64,000 bases of DNA from Clitoria ternatea (GCA_037962975.1 CM075675.1:101609718-101673717); one strand, 5' to 3'; counted from the stretch's first letter, positions 10,848 to 21,840 are shown. The notes: generated from the letters alone by a model not told the origin. Numbers and translations: made by a program.

Positions 10848-11605
10848 TGAACTGGTCTGAACCGGGGTCGACGATCCGGTGTGGGACCAGCCACAAAAGT
10901 ATGTTTATTTTAGAGTTTGTACACCGGTACAGTGGGTATCCGGTATTGTAATCCGGTCTCTGAGTGGGAGAAACCGGTCTCATTGTCCTAGACATCCTTC
11001 ACACCAGAGTTTCGCGTTGGAGTGGGCGAAATGTGGTGTCTCCTGCGAAGATTCTCTGACACTCAAGTTAGAAGAGTGTGTATGAACTCTATGAATACTT
11101 AAGCAATGCAATAGTAAGATGTGAGTTAGAACAACGTAACCTTGCATGTGTATTGGAATATGCTATTTATAGTTGGACGTGGAAAATGAATCGTTAGATG
11201 CAGGTGAGCCCATAGGTTCTGATACCGTGTATAGAGTGTCAATCAAAGTGGCTCAGTGCTCAGAGTGTGACACGGGGTAGGTCAATTATCAGTGTACGAT
11301 TCTGACACGGGGATGAAGGATAATCACCTTTTCCGTACATCACGCCTGCGATCGTACCTACTCCTTTCTGCAAGTGATATTGGCATATTCCGCTGTGTAG
11401 AGTATCCACACTTGATAAGTTATAACCCCTCTATCTCATTGTGACACTGAGGCAAACGGTTATTCGTGACGGGGAAGTGAGGGCGGATGAAGTATCCGAT
11501 CAGAGCGGATAACCGTGTGAAGATACTACCCTGTGATGTCGGTTGCCCTTCTAGAACAGTCATGCTGATGTCACAGCTTGAGGGTCCGGTATCCAGACCG
11601 GATCA
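10848..11605 (+). repeat. Solo LTR (758 bp) with perfect 5-bp TSD
   Basis: It starts TGAACTGGTCTG and ends GACCGGATCA, and is flanked by the 5-bp direct repeat GGTTG (10843-10847 and 11606-11610). Its beginning (ACCGGGGTC...GATCCG), middle (GGAGTGGGCGAAATG-GGTGTC...GAAGATTCTC) and end match the LTR at 60359-61087, so both belong to one family. A TATA-like TATTTATAG lies near 11162-11171. The intact TSD and absence of internal sequence show loss by LTR-LTR recombination. Open frames inside it are incidental. Confidence 0.93.
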
Positions 11606-13072
11606 GGTTGTTTTATCTATTTTAGTATTTTCTTGTCGTAACAAACTTATATTTTTTAAACAGTTTATGATTTTTTAAAAACTTTTAAAACTGTTTAATG
11701 AACACAAAATATAAGGAAATTATAATTTTTTAAAAGCTACAAGCTCTTAGTTTTTGGTAAGCTATTTAAGAAAACTTAGGACTTTTCTAAAACTAAAAAC
11801 TCCATTATTAATTAGTTAATTATCATTTTTATAACAACTTTTTTCTCTCACATATTTCAAATACTATATATCTTTTAAAGTCATTTAACAAAATTTAAAC
11901 TAGTTTTATTAAATAACTCTATTTTAATAAGTTCCTTGAAAGGTTATATGCTATCAATAACTCAAAAAAAATCATGATCAGTAAGTTGAGTCATAAATTA
12001 TAAGCTCATTTTATCAAACGAATCATTAATGTTTTAGTGGTATTAGAGTTTGAAGAGTAACTATAAATAACGTGTGATTAAGTTTGCATACATGTAATTA
12101 GTTATTTTAAAATTTTATCCTTATCAGATTATTTTCATTTAATTATCATTTTCTTCTTCTTCTTTTGAATTTTTGTTTAGACCTTTTAATGAGTTTTTTC
12201 AAGTGTAATTACGTGGAGGACTATAGAGATCAAAGATAAATTTCATAGGTTGTTGTTTCCTTCATCGTGTTTATAGTATTTAATAACTCTCATATTCTCT
12301 TTGATTTTTTATATATTTTTTATTTATCATTCATATTTTAATCAATTTCTCATTAAGTTTCGTAGACAATACAAACTGGAGTAAAGAACCTTCAAGACCC
12401 TTTGTTACATTTTTATTTTGTTTATTTATTTGTTCAATGTTTTGTGTTGAATACAAGACTTTTGTTGATGGAATTGATATTTTGATCGATTGAGGTTATC
12501 TGGAATGAAATAAATTATTTGACGAAATAGTATTTAGAGGTTCATCTCTAAAAAATATTAAAATATAAAATATAATCGGTTATATCTTGTATCAACTTAG
12601 ACTTTTAATTTTAAAATATTTTTGTGTTTTTAATAAATATTCATTCATCAAAATCATAATTGATATATCTTATTTTAAATCAATTAAATTTAGTTAACTT
12701 AATGTCGATACAATATAATATAAAAATATTCTCAAGTTATTTATAATTATATATACATATATATATATAGATTTATTCTTAATACTAGCATTTTAAAATG
12801 AAAATGTTTTAACTATCATTTATGATTAGTCTGGTTAATATAATACACTATATTACATTATTAAGTTAATAATTAATTAAGATTCGATTAAATTATATAA
12901 TGGACTAAAAATATTATGTGATTAATATATTTCATTTTCCAGACATATTTTATATATGAGTAGAATTTATTGCTAGTTGGTTATTAAATAATTAATATAT
13001 TTTTATATAGTATTAATTTGTTAATGAGTAATTAAATTTTTACTTTATATATAGACATATAGAAAGAAGGAA
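11606..13072. other. AT-rich intergenic DNA, nothing recognised
   Basis: Long A/T runs, no coding signature, RNA gene or terminal repeats that I can support. Confidence 0.6.
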
Positions 13073-13769
13073 TAGGCATGGCAACGGGGCGGGGCGGGCA
13101 CGGATAGTGTTTACCCGCTACCCGCCCCGTGATGGGCAATCCATACCCGTGCCCGCCCCATTACCCGCCGGGTACCCGCCTAAACGGATTTAAGCGGGTT
13201 TGATGGGTACCCGCGGATATTATGGGTATCCATACCCGCGGATAATCATGATATAAAATATTTTATGTATTTTCAAGTGTCCAAATCTTAATATGCAAAT
13301 TGTCAAATGTCACATTGTCACACAAAAGGCAATATAAGAACAATTAATGAGAGGACATTCTACAAAAATCAAATAGGAATTAAGTAAGAATTAGAACCAG
13401 AAAAATAAAACAAAATCATAAGGTAATTATTTTTTAAACCAAAAATCAAACAAAAAGAATGAACAAAGTTCCAACTGAGTTATTCCAGCTTTTATTAAAT
13501 CATTCACATCATTTTATACAAATCATTTGATACTTTAAAGGTATATATATATGTAAGGGTATAAATATAATTTCACATCTAACGGATACCCGCGGGTACG
13601 GGTACCCGCGGGTACGGGTACCCCTATACCGCTACCCGCCCCATTTATTAACGGGTTTTTAAAATACCCGTTTAATCTACCCGCGGATACCCATTTGGCT
13701 ACCCATATCCGCCCCATCACGGGTAATATCCATGGATATCCACGGGTACGGGTTTTTTTGCCATTCCTA
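13073..13769. mobile_element. Non-autonomous hAT-type DNA transposon (697 bp), 8-bp TSD
   Basis: The ends are inverted: TAGGCATGGCAA at the left and, read on the minus strand, TAGGAATGGCAA at the right. The element is flanked by a perfect 8-bp direct repeat AGAAGGAA (13065-13072 and 13770-13777). An 8-bp TSD with TAGGNATGGCAA-type ends is the hAT signature. The sub-terminal 150-180 bp at each side are GC-rich repeats of ACCCGC, GGGTACC and related words in an AT-rich setting, and the middle is AT-rich. No transposase is encoded, so it would depend on one supplied in trans. Confidence 0.93.
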
Positions 13770-15339
13770 AGAAGGAAACCTGAATTTTATTTAAAGTTTA
13801 TTAGAACACGAGACTTCCTCTTATTTTAATATCAAACTATATATCCTAGATTTGTTCCTGATATATATAAAAAATTGTTTATACGAGTTTCTACATTCAT
13901 CTTTATAATTTAGAGGACATATGAAAAAAAAATCATTTAATGATCCTTAAATTAAAATTTATCAAATAATCAAGAATAATTAATTTCCATTTGATGATCC
14001 TTAAACGAAGGCATTCTACATTGTGTTGCTACAACCGAAAAGAGATCAACCTTATGGTCTATGCAGCAAACATTATTGTCCCCTCTTCTACGAGGTTGTT
14101 TGACTCTGGTGTCTCTCATCCCATTACACATGATCTCAACAACGTTTCTTTGATCAAATCCAAGTTGCCAATGGTATGTCTCTTCCAATCACACATGTGG
14201 GCTCTATCAAATGTTTTATATTCACCTGGCATGACACAAAATCTCATTTCAGTTTCTCAACTTTGCAAGACTAACCAAGTTTCCATTGAATTTTTCCATT
14301 CTTTTTTGAGGTAAAAGACTTGAGCATAGGGGCAATTCTTCTTCGAGGTCTGAATAAAGGTCACCTCTCCTTATGCCTAGTCAACTTTATCAACCACCTC
14401 TTTCACTCTGCCACCAATTCCCTCAAATCATATTTTCCAGAGGTGTTTAGTTTGCAGTTGGAAAAACGGAGTTGAAAGTTGATATTAATTCTTTATGCTG
14501 TTCGAGACAATCAAAACTCCGTTGACCCATAGGATCAAAAAACTCCTACAACTCAACGGAAAAAACCTCTGTTTAGCAACAGCACCAAACGTGGCATTCA
14601 GCTTGCTTTCCAATCCAACAATATTTCTTTTCAGGGCTCATAGAATAAATGCACAAATTGCTTGGCTAACAAAAGTCATAAACTTCCTTTTAATAAATCT
14701 TCCTTGTTTAGATATTGTGTACTTTGATGTTTGGGGTCCATCTCCTTTCACTTCAATAAATGATTTTGGCACCTATATCCCAACCACTAACCATTCTCCA
14801 CCCCGTTTCAAGTTTCAACCAACTCCTGTGGAATACTAGTTTCCCAAATCCCACCTGCCACCTCAACAAATCAACCACTCATCACCACATCACCAACCGA
14901 ATCTCTTCCAATTCAAGACCTCCCAACAATCACTATCTCGTGCAATGATAACTCTGCTACTTCAAATCATCCAACGACCACTCACTCCAAAAATGGCATT
15001 TTCAAACAAAAGGAGTTTAACTTGGTTAGTGAGTATCCATTAGTTGATCCTATAGAACCCACCTTTGTCAAACTGTCACACAAGCACTTCAAAATCCCGC
15101 AACGCAAAAGGCAATGAATGATGAATTTATGGCCCTCATCATGCACATAAGCACTTGGACTTTAGTGCCACCTTAATCTCATTGCAATGTTATGGGCAAT
15201 AATGGGTGTTCAGATTAAAGCGCGATCTAGCTGGTTTAATTGCTATATATAAAGCGAGATTGGTTGGCGAGGGGTGAGTTTAGTGACACTTTCAATCCAG
15301 TTATTAAACCACAAACCATCAAGATAGTAGTATGCATTA

Positions 15340-15940
15340 TGTTAAATACATATCTCAAATTTTATTAACGTGGTACTTCATTTTCCATGAATAATTCAAA
15401 TTGAATTTTGCTACTTCATAATACCAATTTAAATTGGTTTTACTTCTTCAGAATAGCAATTTAAATTGAATTTTATTTTTTCACAATACAAATTCAATTT
15501 GAATTTACTTCTTCACAAAACCAAATCAATTTGGTTTTGTTTTCATGGTGAATCAAATATTTTTATATTCCTTATAATAGCCTATAAGGTACCACATTTG
15601 CAATCATGATCAAATTCTCTCCTAGTGTAATCGTGAGAGAATTTTAGTAGTGAGTTTATATTTTTAGTTTTATCTGAGAGAGTATTTTAGTCAGAAAATT
15701 TGAGAGATAATTTTATTTTGTCCTTGTGACTTATAAGGCTTATTGTCTCTTTGTTCTCTTCCTTTTTGAAAACTTCTTGTACTTTCCTTCTTATATAGTG
15801 AAACTATTTTGCTCGTGATCATCTGTATTCTTTTTCTCTAGTTTTGAAGGTTTTTCACGTAAATCTTGTGTGTTCATTTTCTTGCATTTATACTTGCTTC
15901 TCTTTATCTCCAATTGATTTGATCCAGTGCTTCCGCAACA
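15340..15940 (+). repeat. Solo copia-type LTR (601 bp) inserted in a copia RT, perfect TSD
   Basis: It starts TGTTAAATAC and ends CCGCAACA, flanked by CATTA on both sides (15335-15339, 15941-15945). Inside are a palindrome array (15393-15538), a TATA-like region CCTTATAATAGCCTATAAGG (15570-15589) and pyrimidine-rich leader text. The host RT resumes immediately to the right. The open frame at 15844-16245 straddles the border and is not a gene. Confidence 0.93.
15393..15538. repeat. Five AT-rich palindromes alternating with ACTTCTTCA-type spacers
   Basis: Palindromes at 15393-15407, 15423-15438 (ACCAATTTAAATTGGT, perfect), 15457-15468 (CAATTTAAATTG, perfect), 15490-15506 and 15517-15538 (10-bp arms AAAACCAAAT with ATTTGGTTTT, loop CA). 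Spacers read CTACTTCATAAT, ACTTCTTCAGAAT, TTTTTTCACAAT and ACTTCTTCACAA. This lies in the presumed U3 of the solo LTR, upstream of its TATA-like site. Confidence 0.85.
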
Positions 15941-17475
15941 CATTAATTTCCTTAACACCTTGCCTTTTCAAAAAGTTGGCTACTAACTCAGCTGAATGTC
16001 AACAATGCATTCTTGCACAACTCCATTCAAGAAGAAGTCTACATGTCTCAACCAGCAGGCTTCATTCATCCTACTCTTTCTCATCATATCTGCAAACTTC
16101 AGAAAGCCTTATATGGCCTAGAACAAGCCCCACGTGCTTGGTTTCATGCTCTACAATTTTCTCACTAATTACGGGTTCAAGCACTCTAAGACGAATGCTT
16201 TTCTCTTCATCTACAAATCAGGTTCCAGCATTGCCTACTTTTTAATTTATGTAGATGATCTATTGCTCATAAGAAACAATTTGACCTTCTCTCAATAGTT
16301 TAAAGCATCACTTGCCACCACATTCTCATTTAAAGTTATTTCCTAGGAATTGAATTAGTTCCTACCTCTACAGGACTATTCTAACCCAACATCACTACAT
16401 CAAATAACTTCTCTTGCGAGCAAAATAACCGATTCCGAATCAGTGTTCGCACCCATGGCTACATCCTTCTCATCAGCCACCATTCCAGACTCCACTACAT
16501 GCGACAACAGCTTGTTTTGCAATTGCAATATTGTTGGCTCATTGCACTATTTGTCGATCACACATGTAGGCTCTTAAGCAAATTTTGTGCTATCTAAGGT
16601 CGACAATCTCACATGGTCTTCATCTTACCAAGTTATCTGATCTAACCATCACTACCTTTTGCGATGCTGTTTGGGGTGGTGATAAGACAGGAAATCCACA
16701 GGAGCTTACTTCATCAATTTTGGTTCGAGTATAATCTCTTGGTCACGTAAAAAGTAACCAACGGTTGCATTATCATCCACTGAGGCTGAATACAGGACAA
16801 TTGTCAATACCACTATAGAATCATGTTGGTTACAACAACTTTTTTAGGAGCTTGAGCTACCTATCAATGCTAACAATATTTTTAGACAACAAAGGCGCCA
16901 CATATGCCAACCCAGTTTTCCACTTCAGAATGAAGCATTTGGATATAGATGATCATTTTGTTAGAGATTTGGTTGCTGAAAAGAAATTGCACGTTTCTCA
17001 TGTGCCCTCTAGTCATTACCTTGTAGACTTATTAACCAAGCCTCCTCACGACAACACTTTCTCAAAACTAAGATTGGAGTCTTTGATGCTACCTCCATCT
17101 TGTGGGAACGTGAGTGCTAACATAATCCACATTTATAGTTCGAAGTTACATGTTTCATAATATTTTATATAGTTTAAATATTTATTGAGTCATTTCAATC
17201 ATACCAATTGATTTTGGAATGAAACTTTTAATATTCATTCTTTGTAAATTTGTATATATATACATCATTTGTTGTAGTCAAATTGGAATGAACAATTTAC
17301 AATTTACCTTACCATAATATTAGTATAGAATGTTAATTTAAGTAATATATATGTAATAAGATAACTAATATTTTGTATAATACAGAATATTTTAAAATAT
17401 TACATCAAATATTTAATAATATCAATACAAACTATTTTCAATAATTATTCTTTAATATATATATATATATAAATA

Positions 17476-18568
17476 GGTTAAAACCCCCTTTTAACTATCT
17501 TAAGGTTTAGGGATTAGAAAAAAACTCTTTTAAAAAAACAGTTTTTGCCCTTATAACGTTTTATGGTTTTCAAATTTGAGGAAAACGCTGGTAAGTGATA
17601 AGGTGGCTAACGTTTGTGCCACCTCATCAATGACACATGTCAAAAATATTATTAATTAGTTGTACTGGGATCTAGATGACTGCTTACGCGTGACATTGTA
17701 ATTAAAACTCCTAATTAAAACTAAACCCCAAATTAAGAAACCCTAATTAAAACTCCCTTAATCTTCTTCATCCTCTGTTTCCCTTGTGTAGATGATGGCT
17801 CCATCTCTACCTCCTTCGTGCAACTTCTTCTCCCACCTCACCTCTCTTTCTCTCTCATCCCTTGTCTCTTTTCCTTCCTCTCCCACCATCCTTTTCTCTC
17901 GTGTCTCTCCCTCTCTTCTTCTTCTTCACTCTCTCCCCTACTTTTCTCTTTTATCTCTTTTTCTTGTTCCCACTTCTTCTCTCTTAGGTTCATGGCTGGT
18001 CCTGTTTCTCTCTATTCCTTTTTTTCTCTCTCTATCTCTTTCCCCTGCTTGACTTTCCTCTGTGTCAGCCTCTCCATACCCATATTTCTCAAGTGGGTAT
18101 TGTGTTTTCCTTGCTTGAAGGAACTTTCAATTTTTTTTATATGATGATGATGGTTCCCTTAGGAATTGGGAACATGGAGTTTGGGAAAGTGATGATTTTG
18201 ATACTGAATTGGGGTTGAAGAGTGTTTGTTTGGTGGGTATTAGAGGAGATGATTGTGGGGTGGGGTGATTATGAAGGAGTTGCACGAAACTCAAGAGGTT
18301 GCATCTGTATTTAATAAGGTTTAAAAAAAAGCCCCTATAATATCAAAGGTTTAGGAAAACGCCTATATAAATGTAACACTAAGTTATGCTTTTTTAATAT
18401 ACACAAACACTAAAAAATTAATTAATAATATTTTTAACATAAGTCATTGATGAGGTGACACAAACTTTAGTTACCTCATCATGTTTTCCTTAAATTTAAA
18501 AACCCTAAAACTTTATAAGGACTAAAATCTTAGAGTTTTTTTAAGAAGCCTAAAAAGGGTTTTTAATC
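17476..18568. mobile_element. MULE-like element with ~180-bp inverted ends, possible captured DNA
   Basis: The left arm (17476 to about 17660) and the minus-strand reading of the right arm (about 18383-18568) align imperfectly end to end: GGTTAAAACCCCCTTTT against GATTAAAAACCCTTTTT, then AAAACTC...CCTTATAA, then GTGCCACCTCATCAATGAC against GTGTCACCTCATCAATGAC, then AAAATATTATTAATTA. Long terminal inverted repeats suggest the Mutator superfamily. The flanks TATAAATA and TATAAAAA could be a target repeat but are AT-rich and imperfect. The middle (17700-18300) is more GC-rich, with a pyrimidine-rich stretch that could be a captured 5' gene end; I see no transposase and no convincing protein. Confidence 0.65.
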
Positions 18569-18675
18569 TATAAAAATAATTACTTTTGAATTCACTTCCT
18601 AACATGTAAGTGACATGGTGCATCATTACCATTCTGATAGGAAAGAAAATCATGAAAACACTAAAATGTGGAATT

Positions 18676-18850
18676 TATTACAAATATTTTAATATTATGG
18701 ATGTCCAAATTCTGTGTATAAATAGGACTTAAGTCCTTCATTACAAAACACACAATTGGAACTCCCTTCAAATTTCTCTCCCACTCTTTTAATCTTCATC
18801 TCCATCTACAAGTCTCTTTCTCATCTTATTTCCTTTATAATTTCATAACA
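18676..18850 (+). repeat. 5' LTR of the copia element (175 bp, TA...CA ends)
   Basis: It begins TATTACAAAT and ends TTCATAACA, with the TATA-like GTGTATAAATAGG at 18714-18726. It differs from the 3' LTR at six positions in 175, all transitions. The usual start would be TG; both LTRs have TA here. Confidence 0.93.
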
Positions 18851-18866
18851 CGTTATCAGCACGAGG
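18851..18866 (+). promoter_or_regulatory. Primer-binding site of the copia element
   Basis: CGTTATCAGCACGAGG directly follows the LTR. TTATCAGCACGAG is typical of plant copia elements that prime from an internal (half) initiator tRNA-Met. Confidence 0.7.
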
Positions 18867-18983
18867 TTCTGACCAACTGAAATCTAATTAAGATTACGAG
18901 AGGTAATACATGATTATTACTATTATTATCATTATTGATAATTTCAATTTATATACTTTATGTTATTTATGAATATATTATAA

Positions 18984-19172
18984 AAGTTCCTAAAGAACTT
19001 ATATTTTAAACATCCCCGAAGGCTGTATAAGATTGTATCCATATCATAAAAAAAAGGTTCCTGAAGAACTTATTCAATAAACATCCTTAAAGGAAGTATA
19101 AAATTAATAGTCAAATAATTCATAATTCTTGAAGAATTTTAAAAATATTTATCAATAGTTCCTGAAGAACTA
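18984..19172 (+). repeat. Leader hairpins with CTGAA-type pentaloop
   Basis: Four hairpins: 18984-19000 (AAGTTC/GAACTT, loop CTAAA), 19055-19071 (AGGTTC/GAACTT with one G-T pair, loop CTGAA), 19124-19138 (AATTC/GAATT, loop TTGAA) and 19156-19172 (TAGTTC/GAACTA, loop CTGAA). They lie between the primer-binding site and gag, where packaging or dimerisation signals are expected in retroelements. Between them, ACATCCCCGAAGG and ACATCCTTAAAGGA recur. Confidence 0.8.
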
Positions 19173-19290
19173 TAATAGTCTATAAAAAAATAATTAATTT
19201 ATTACTCATTATATTGAATTATTTTTGTTACTTATTACTATTGCATTTTATTAATATTAGATTAAGTATTACTTCTCAGTGCTGAACCAT

Positions 19291-19462
19291 TTGCCATTGC
19301 TATATTGCATTCATTCATGATGCTGATCCACATTTTCCATTGATATATATTATTTTATTTCAACTGCGCCTGCACTTTGCCATTGCTATATTGCATTCAT
19401 TCATGATGCTGATCCACATTTTCCATTGATATATATTATTTTATTTCAACTGCGCCTGCACT
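19291..19462. repeat. Perfect 86-bp tandem duplication
   Basis: The 86 bases from TTGCCATTGC (19291) to GCCTGCACT (19376) are repeated without a mismatch at 19377-19462. Perfect identity in an otherwise decayed element indicates a very recent event or a local assembly artefact. Confidence 0.93.
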
Positions 19463-19561
19463 GCAACTATTGGTGCCGTGGTACCTGCATTACATGATTT
19501 GCTTCATACATGTGTAACTTCACTAGGAGATGCTATATTATTTATTAAGTTAAATATTGTC

Positions 19562-19626
19562 CAATAAAGAATTGAACCCGGGTCCTATATTATGATAAGT
19601 TATCACTCTACCACTAGACCACTAGT
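19562..19626 (-). other. tRNA-like sequence (A and B box), probable pseudogene or SINE head
   Basis: On the minus strand a TGGTCTAGTGGTAGAG (A-box-like, 19606-19621) is followed by GGGTTCAATTC (B-box-like, 19569-19579) at tRNA spacing. The acceptor arms do not pair well, so a functional tRNA is unlikely. Confidence 0.4.
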
Positions 19627-19707
19627 ATTTGAATAATATTTTATGAAAATTTTTAAATTTTCATTACCAGATTATTTATGTAAAATTTTATTTATACTTG
19701 TCTCCTT

Positions 19708-20010
19708 GTGGCTAAAAAAAATGAATTACTTATGCAAAATCATGAGTCTCGTCCAACTGTTACTGTTCCATTCCCAGAAGTGAATGTAGCAACACATGAT
19801 CATCATACTCATGGTAGTGGTTGTGGTCAAAATGATAATAAATCATTATTTCTAAGGAAAAATAAAGAACGTATGGAAAAAGGAAAAGATCTTCAAAGTA
19901 GCGAACAAACTAAAAATATTTGCTATCATTATGGTAGCCAAGACCATTGGTCTCGGGTTTGTCGCACACCAAAACATCCGATTGATCTATACCAAAAACC
20001 CTTAAAATAA
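19708..20010 (+). pseudogene. Copia gag C-terminus with damaged CCHC knuckle
   Basis: The open segment of 100 codons ends with the zinc-knuckle region followed by RTPKHPIDLYQ, a signature of copia gag. The knuckle reads CYHYGSQDHWSRVC: the second cysteine of the C-X2-C-X4-H-X4-C pattern is tyrosine (TAT for TGT), so zinc binding should be lost. The usual N-terminal gag region is not recognisable between the primer-binding site and this segment; that interval holds the hairpins, the duplication and the tRNA-like sequence instead. Confidence 0.75.
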
Positions 20011-20251
20011 AGGAAAAATAATATAAACAAATTTGACTGGTATAGATGATGTTTATATTCACTTTGATGTAGATAATTTCCTTACTCTTCCTGAAGAAGA
20101 TATTGACCACTCACTTGAAGAGGGGAGTGCCCCTAAATAAATTATTTTATATTTCATGAAATTTGTTTTGTTATGAATTTATGTTAAATATTTATTGTTG
20201 TTAATTATATTTTCACTCATGATTTATTTATTATTATTTAATGAAGAATGA

Positions 20252-20630
20252 ATGTTCATGTGAATGACGAATATATATGTCTCGTAGATAGTGCAACAAC
20301 TCATACTATTCTCAAGAATGAAAAATATTTTTACCATATACTAAAAACAAAAAGTCAATGTTAATACAATATATGATAGTATAAATATAATTGAAGGCTC
20401 CGGCAGAGCCAATATTTTGTTACCTGGAGGAACAAAATTTCATATTAAAGGTGCATTATATTCTACAAAGTCTCAAAGAAATTTGTTGAGTTTTAAGGAT
20501 ATTCATAGAAATGGATACCATATTGAGACCACAAATGAAGGAAATGATAAATATCTTTACATCACAAAGTTAATTTCTGATAAGAAATATATATTGAAAA
20601 AAATTGCCTTCATTTTCCTCCGGTTTGTAC
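20252..20630 (+). pseudogene. Copia protease fragment
   Basis: A segment from about 20252 contains CLVDSATTHTIL, the aspartic protease active-site region (D-S-A where D-[ST]-G is usual). After a break come LPGGTKFHIKGALYS and QRNLLSFKDIHRNGYHIET (20420-20530), typical of the end of copia protease. Frameshifted and without a continuous frame. Confidence 0.7.
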
Positions 20631-20669
20631 TACACATATATTAGTACAGTTAAAACAAATGTTATTGTA

Positions 20670-21840
20670 AACCAGAAGTTTACAAATAAGAATAACTTTG
20701 TTATTTGGCATGAACGGTTAGGCCATCTTGGAACAATAATGATGCGAAAAATAGTTGAGAATTCACATGGTCATTGCTTGTCCAGCAGACAAATTCTCCA
20801 AACTAATAATTTCTCATATGCTGCTTGGGAAATTAATTACTCAGCCATCACTAATGAAAATTGGAAGTGAATCACTCACATTTTTAAAGCGTATAAAAGG
20901 TGATATTTGTGGACCATTTAGATATTTTATGATGCACTAACTAGATGGTCACATGTTTGCTTATTGTCAACTCGCAACGAGATTACTAGCTCAATTAATT
21001 TGTTTAAGAGCTCATTTTCTTGATTATCCAATTAAGAAAATACGCCTTGATAACGCTAGTAAGTTCACATCTCAATCTTTTGATGATTATTGTATGTCCA
21101 TCAGAATTAATGTTGAACATCCTGTAGCATATATTTATACATAAAATAAACTTGCTGAATCATTGATTAAACGTTTGAAATTTATAGCAAGACCATTGTC
21201 AATGAGATCAAAATTCCCAATTTTAACTTGGGGACATGCAATCTTGCATGCAGTAACACTTATTCGCATTAGGCCTACAAGTTATCATAAGTATTCCCTT
21301 TTACAATTGGTTCATGGTAAAGAACCAAATATGTCTCATCTAAGAATTTTTGAAAGTGCAGTATATGTTCCTATTTCTCCTCTATAATGCACTAAAATGG
21401 GACCTCAAAGAAGGTTGGGGATATATGTTGGATATGAAAGTCCATCTATAATAAAATATCTTGAACCATTAACAGGTGATTTATTTACAGCTCATTTTGT
21501 TGATTGTCATTTTAATGAATTTGTTCTCCCACTATTAGGGGGAGAAAGTAAACAGTTAGATACAAGGATTAGTTGGAATGAGATATCTCTATCTCATCTT
21601 GATCCTCGAACAAAGCAATCTGAACTAGAAGTTCAGAAAATAGCTAGTTTACAAAATTTAGCAAACCAATTGCCAAATGCATTTGCTAATCCGAGAGGAT
21701 TGACTAAGTCACACATACCAGTTGTTAATACTCCAATAAAGATTAATATCCCTGAAGGGCAATCTAAAATTCTAAATGAGTCTGAAGCCAAAATAAAATG
21801 TGGCAGACCTGTTGGTTCTAAAGATAAAAATTCTCAATAA
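20670..21840 (+). pseudogene. Copia integrase fragments
   Basis: IWHERLGHLG (about 20704) is the gag-pre-integrase zinc region. KGDICGPF (20893) carries the first catalytic aspartate, and IRLDNASKFTSQ (21038) the second, with alanine where the family has glycine or glutamate next to it. IRPTSYHKYSLLQLVHGKEPN (21270) and the longest surviving frame (21397-21837, GIYVGYESPSIIKYLEPLTGD) follow. At least four stops or frameshifts separate the pieces. Confidence 0.75.

Larger units (their letters stand above)
13990..17160 (+). pseudogene. Decayed Ty1-copia polyprotein
   Basis: Pieces in copia order, in shifting frames: protease with active-site LFDSGVSH (about 14094) and SVSQLCK (14250); integrase core DIVYFDVWGPSPF (about 14712); the RT N-terminal lead (LVSEYPLVDPIEP, about 15022) and FNPVIKPQTIK (15290); RT resuming at 15963 with LNVNNAFLH, VYMSQPAGF, ALYGLEQAPRAW and IYVDDLLL (about 16240); and RNase H ending DNKGATYANPVFH...LLTKPP (16885-17046). 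PPSCGNV (17092) precedes a possible polypurine tract. Many stops and frameshifts mean it is dead. A solo LTR interrupts RT at 15340-15940. I could not place this element's own LTRs. Confidence 0.85.

Noticed and set aside
10810..11678. Several 60-70-codon open frames
   Set aside because: All lie in or across the solo LTR ends and match nothing.
15844..16245. 133-codon open frame
   Set aside because: It straddles the border of the solo LTR and the older copia RT in the wrong frame.
17792..18144. Two overlapping Ser/Leu/Phe-rich open frames in the MULE-like element
   Set aside because: They arise from a CT-rich tract; the two frames read the same low-complexity DNA and neither resembles a known protein.
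19562..19626. Functional tRNA gene on the minus strand
   Set aside because: A and B boxes are present but the acceptor arm does not pair; kept only as a tRNA-like sequence.
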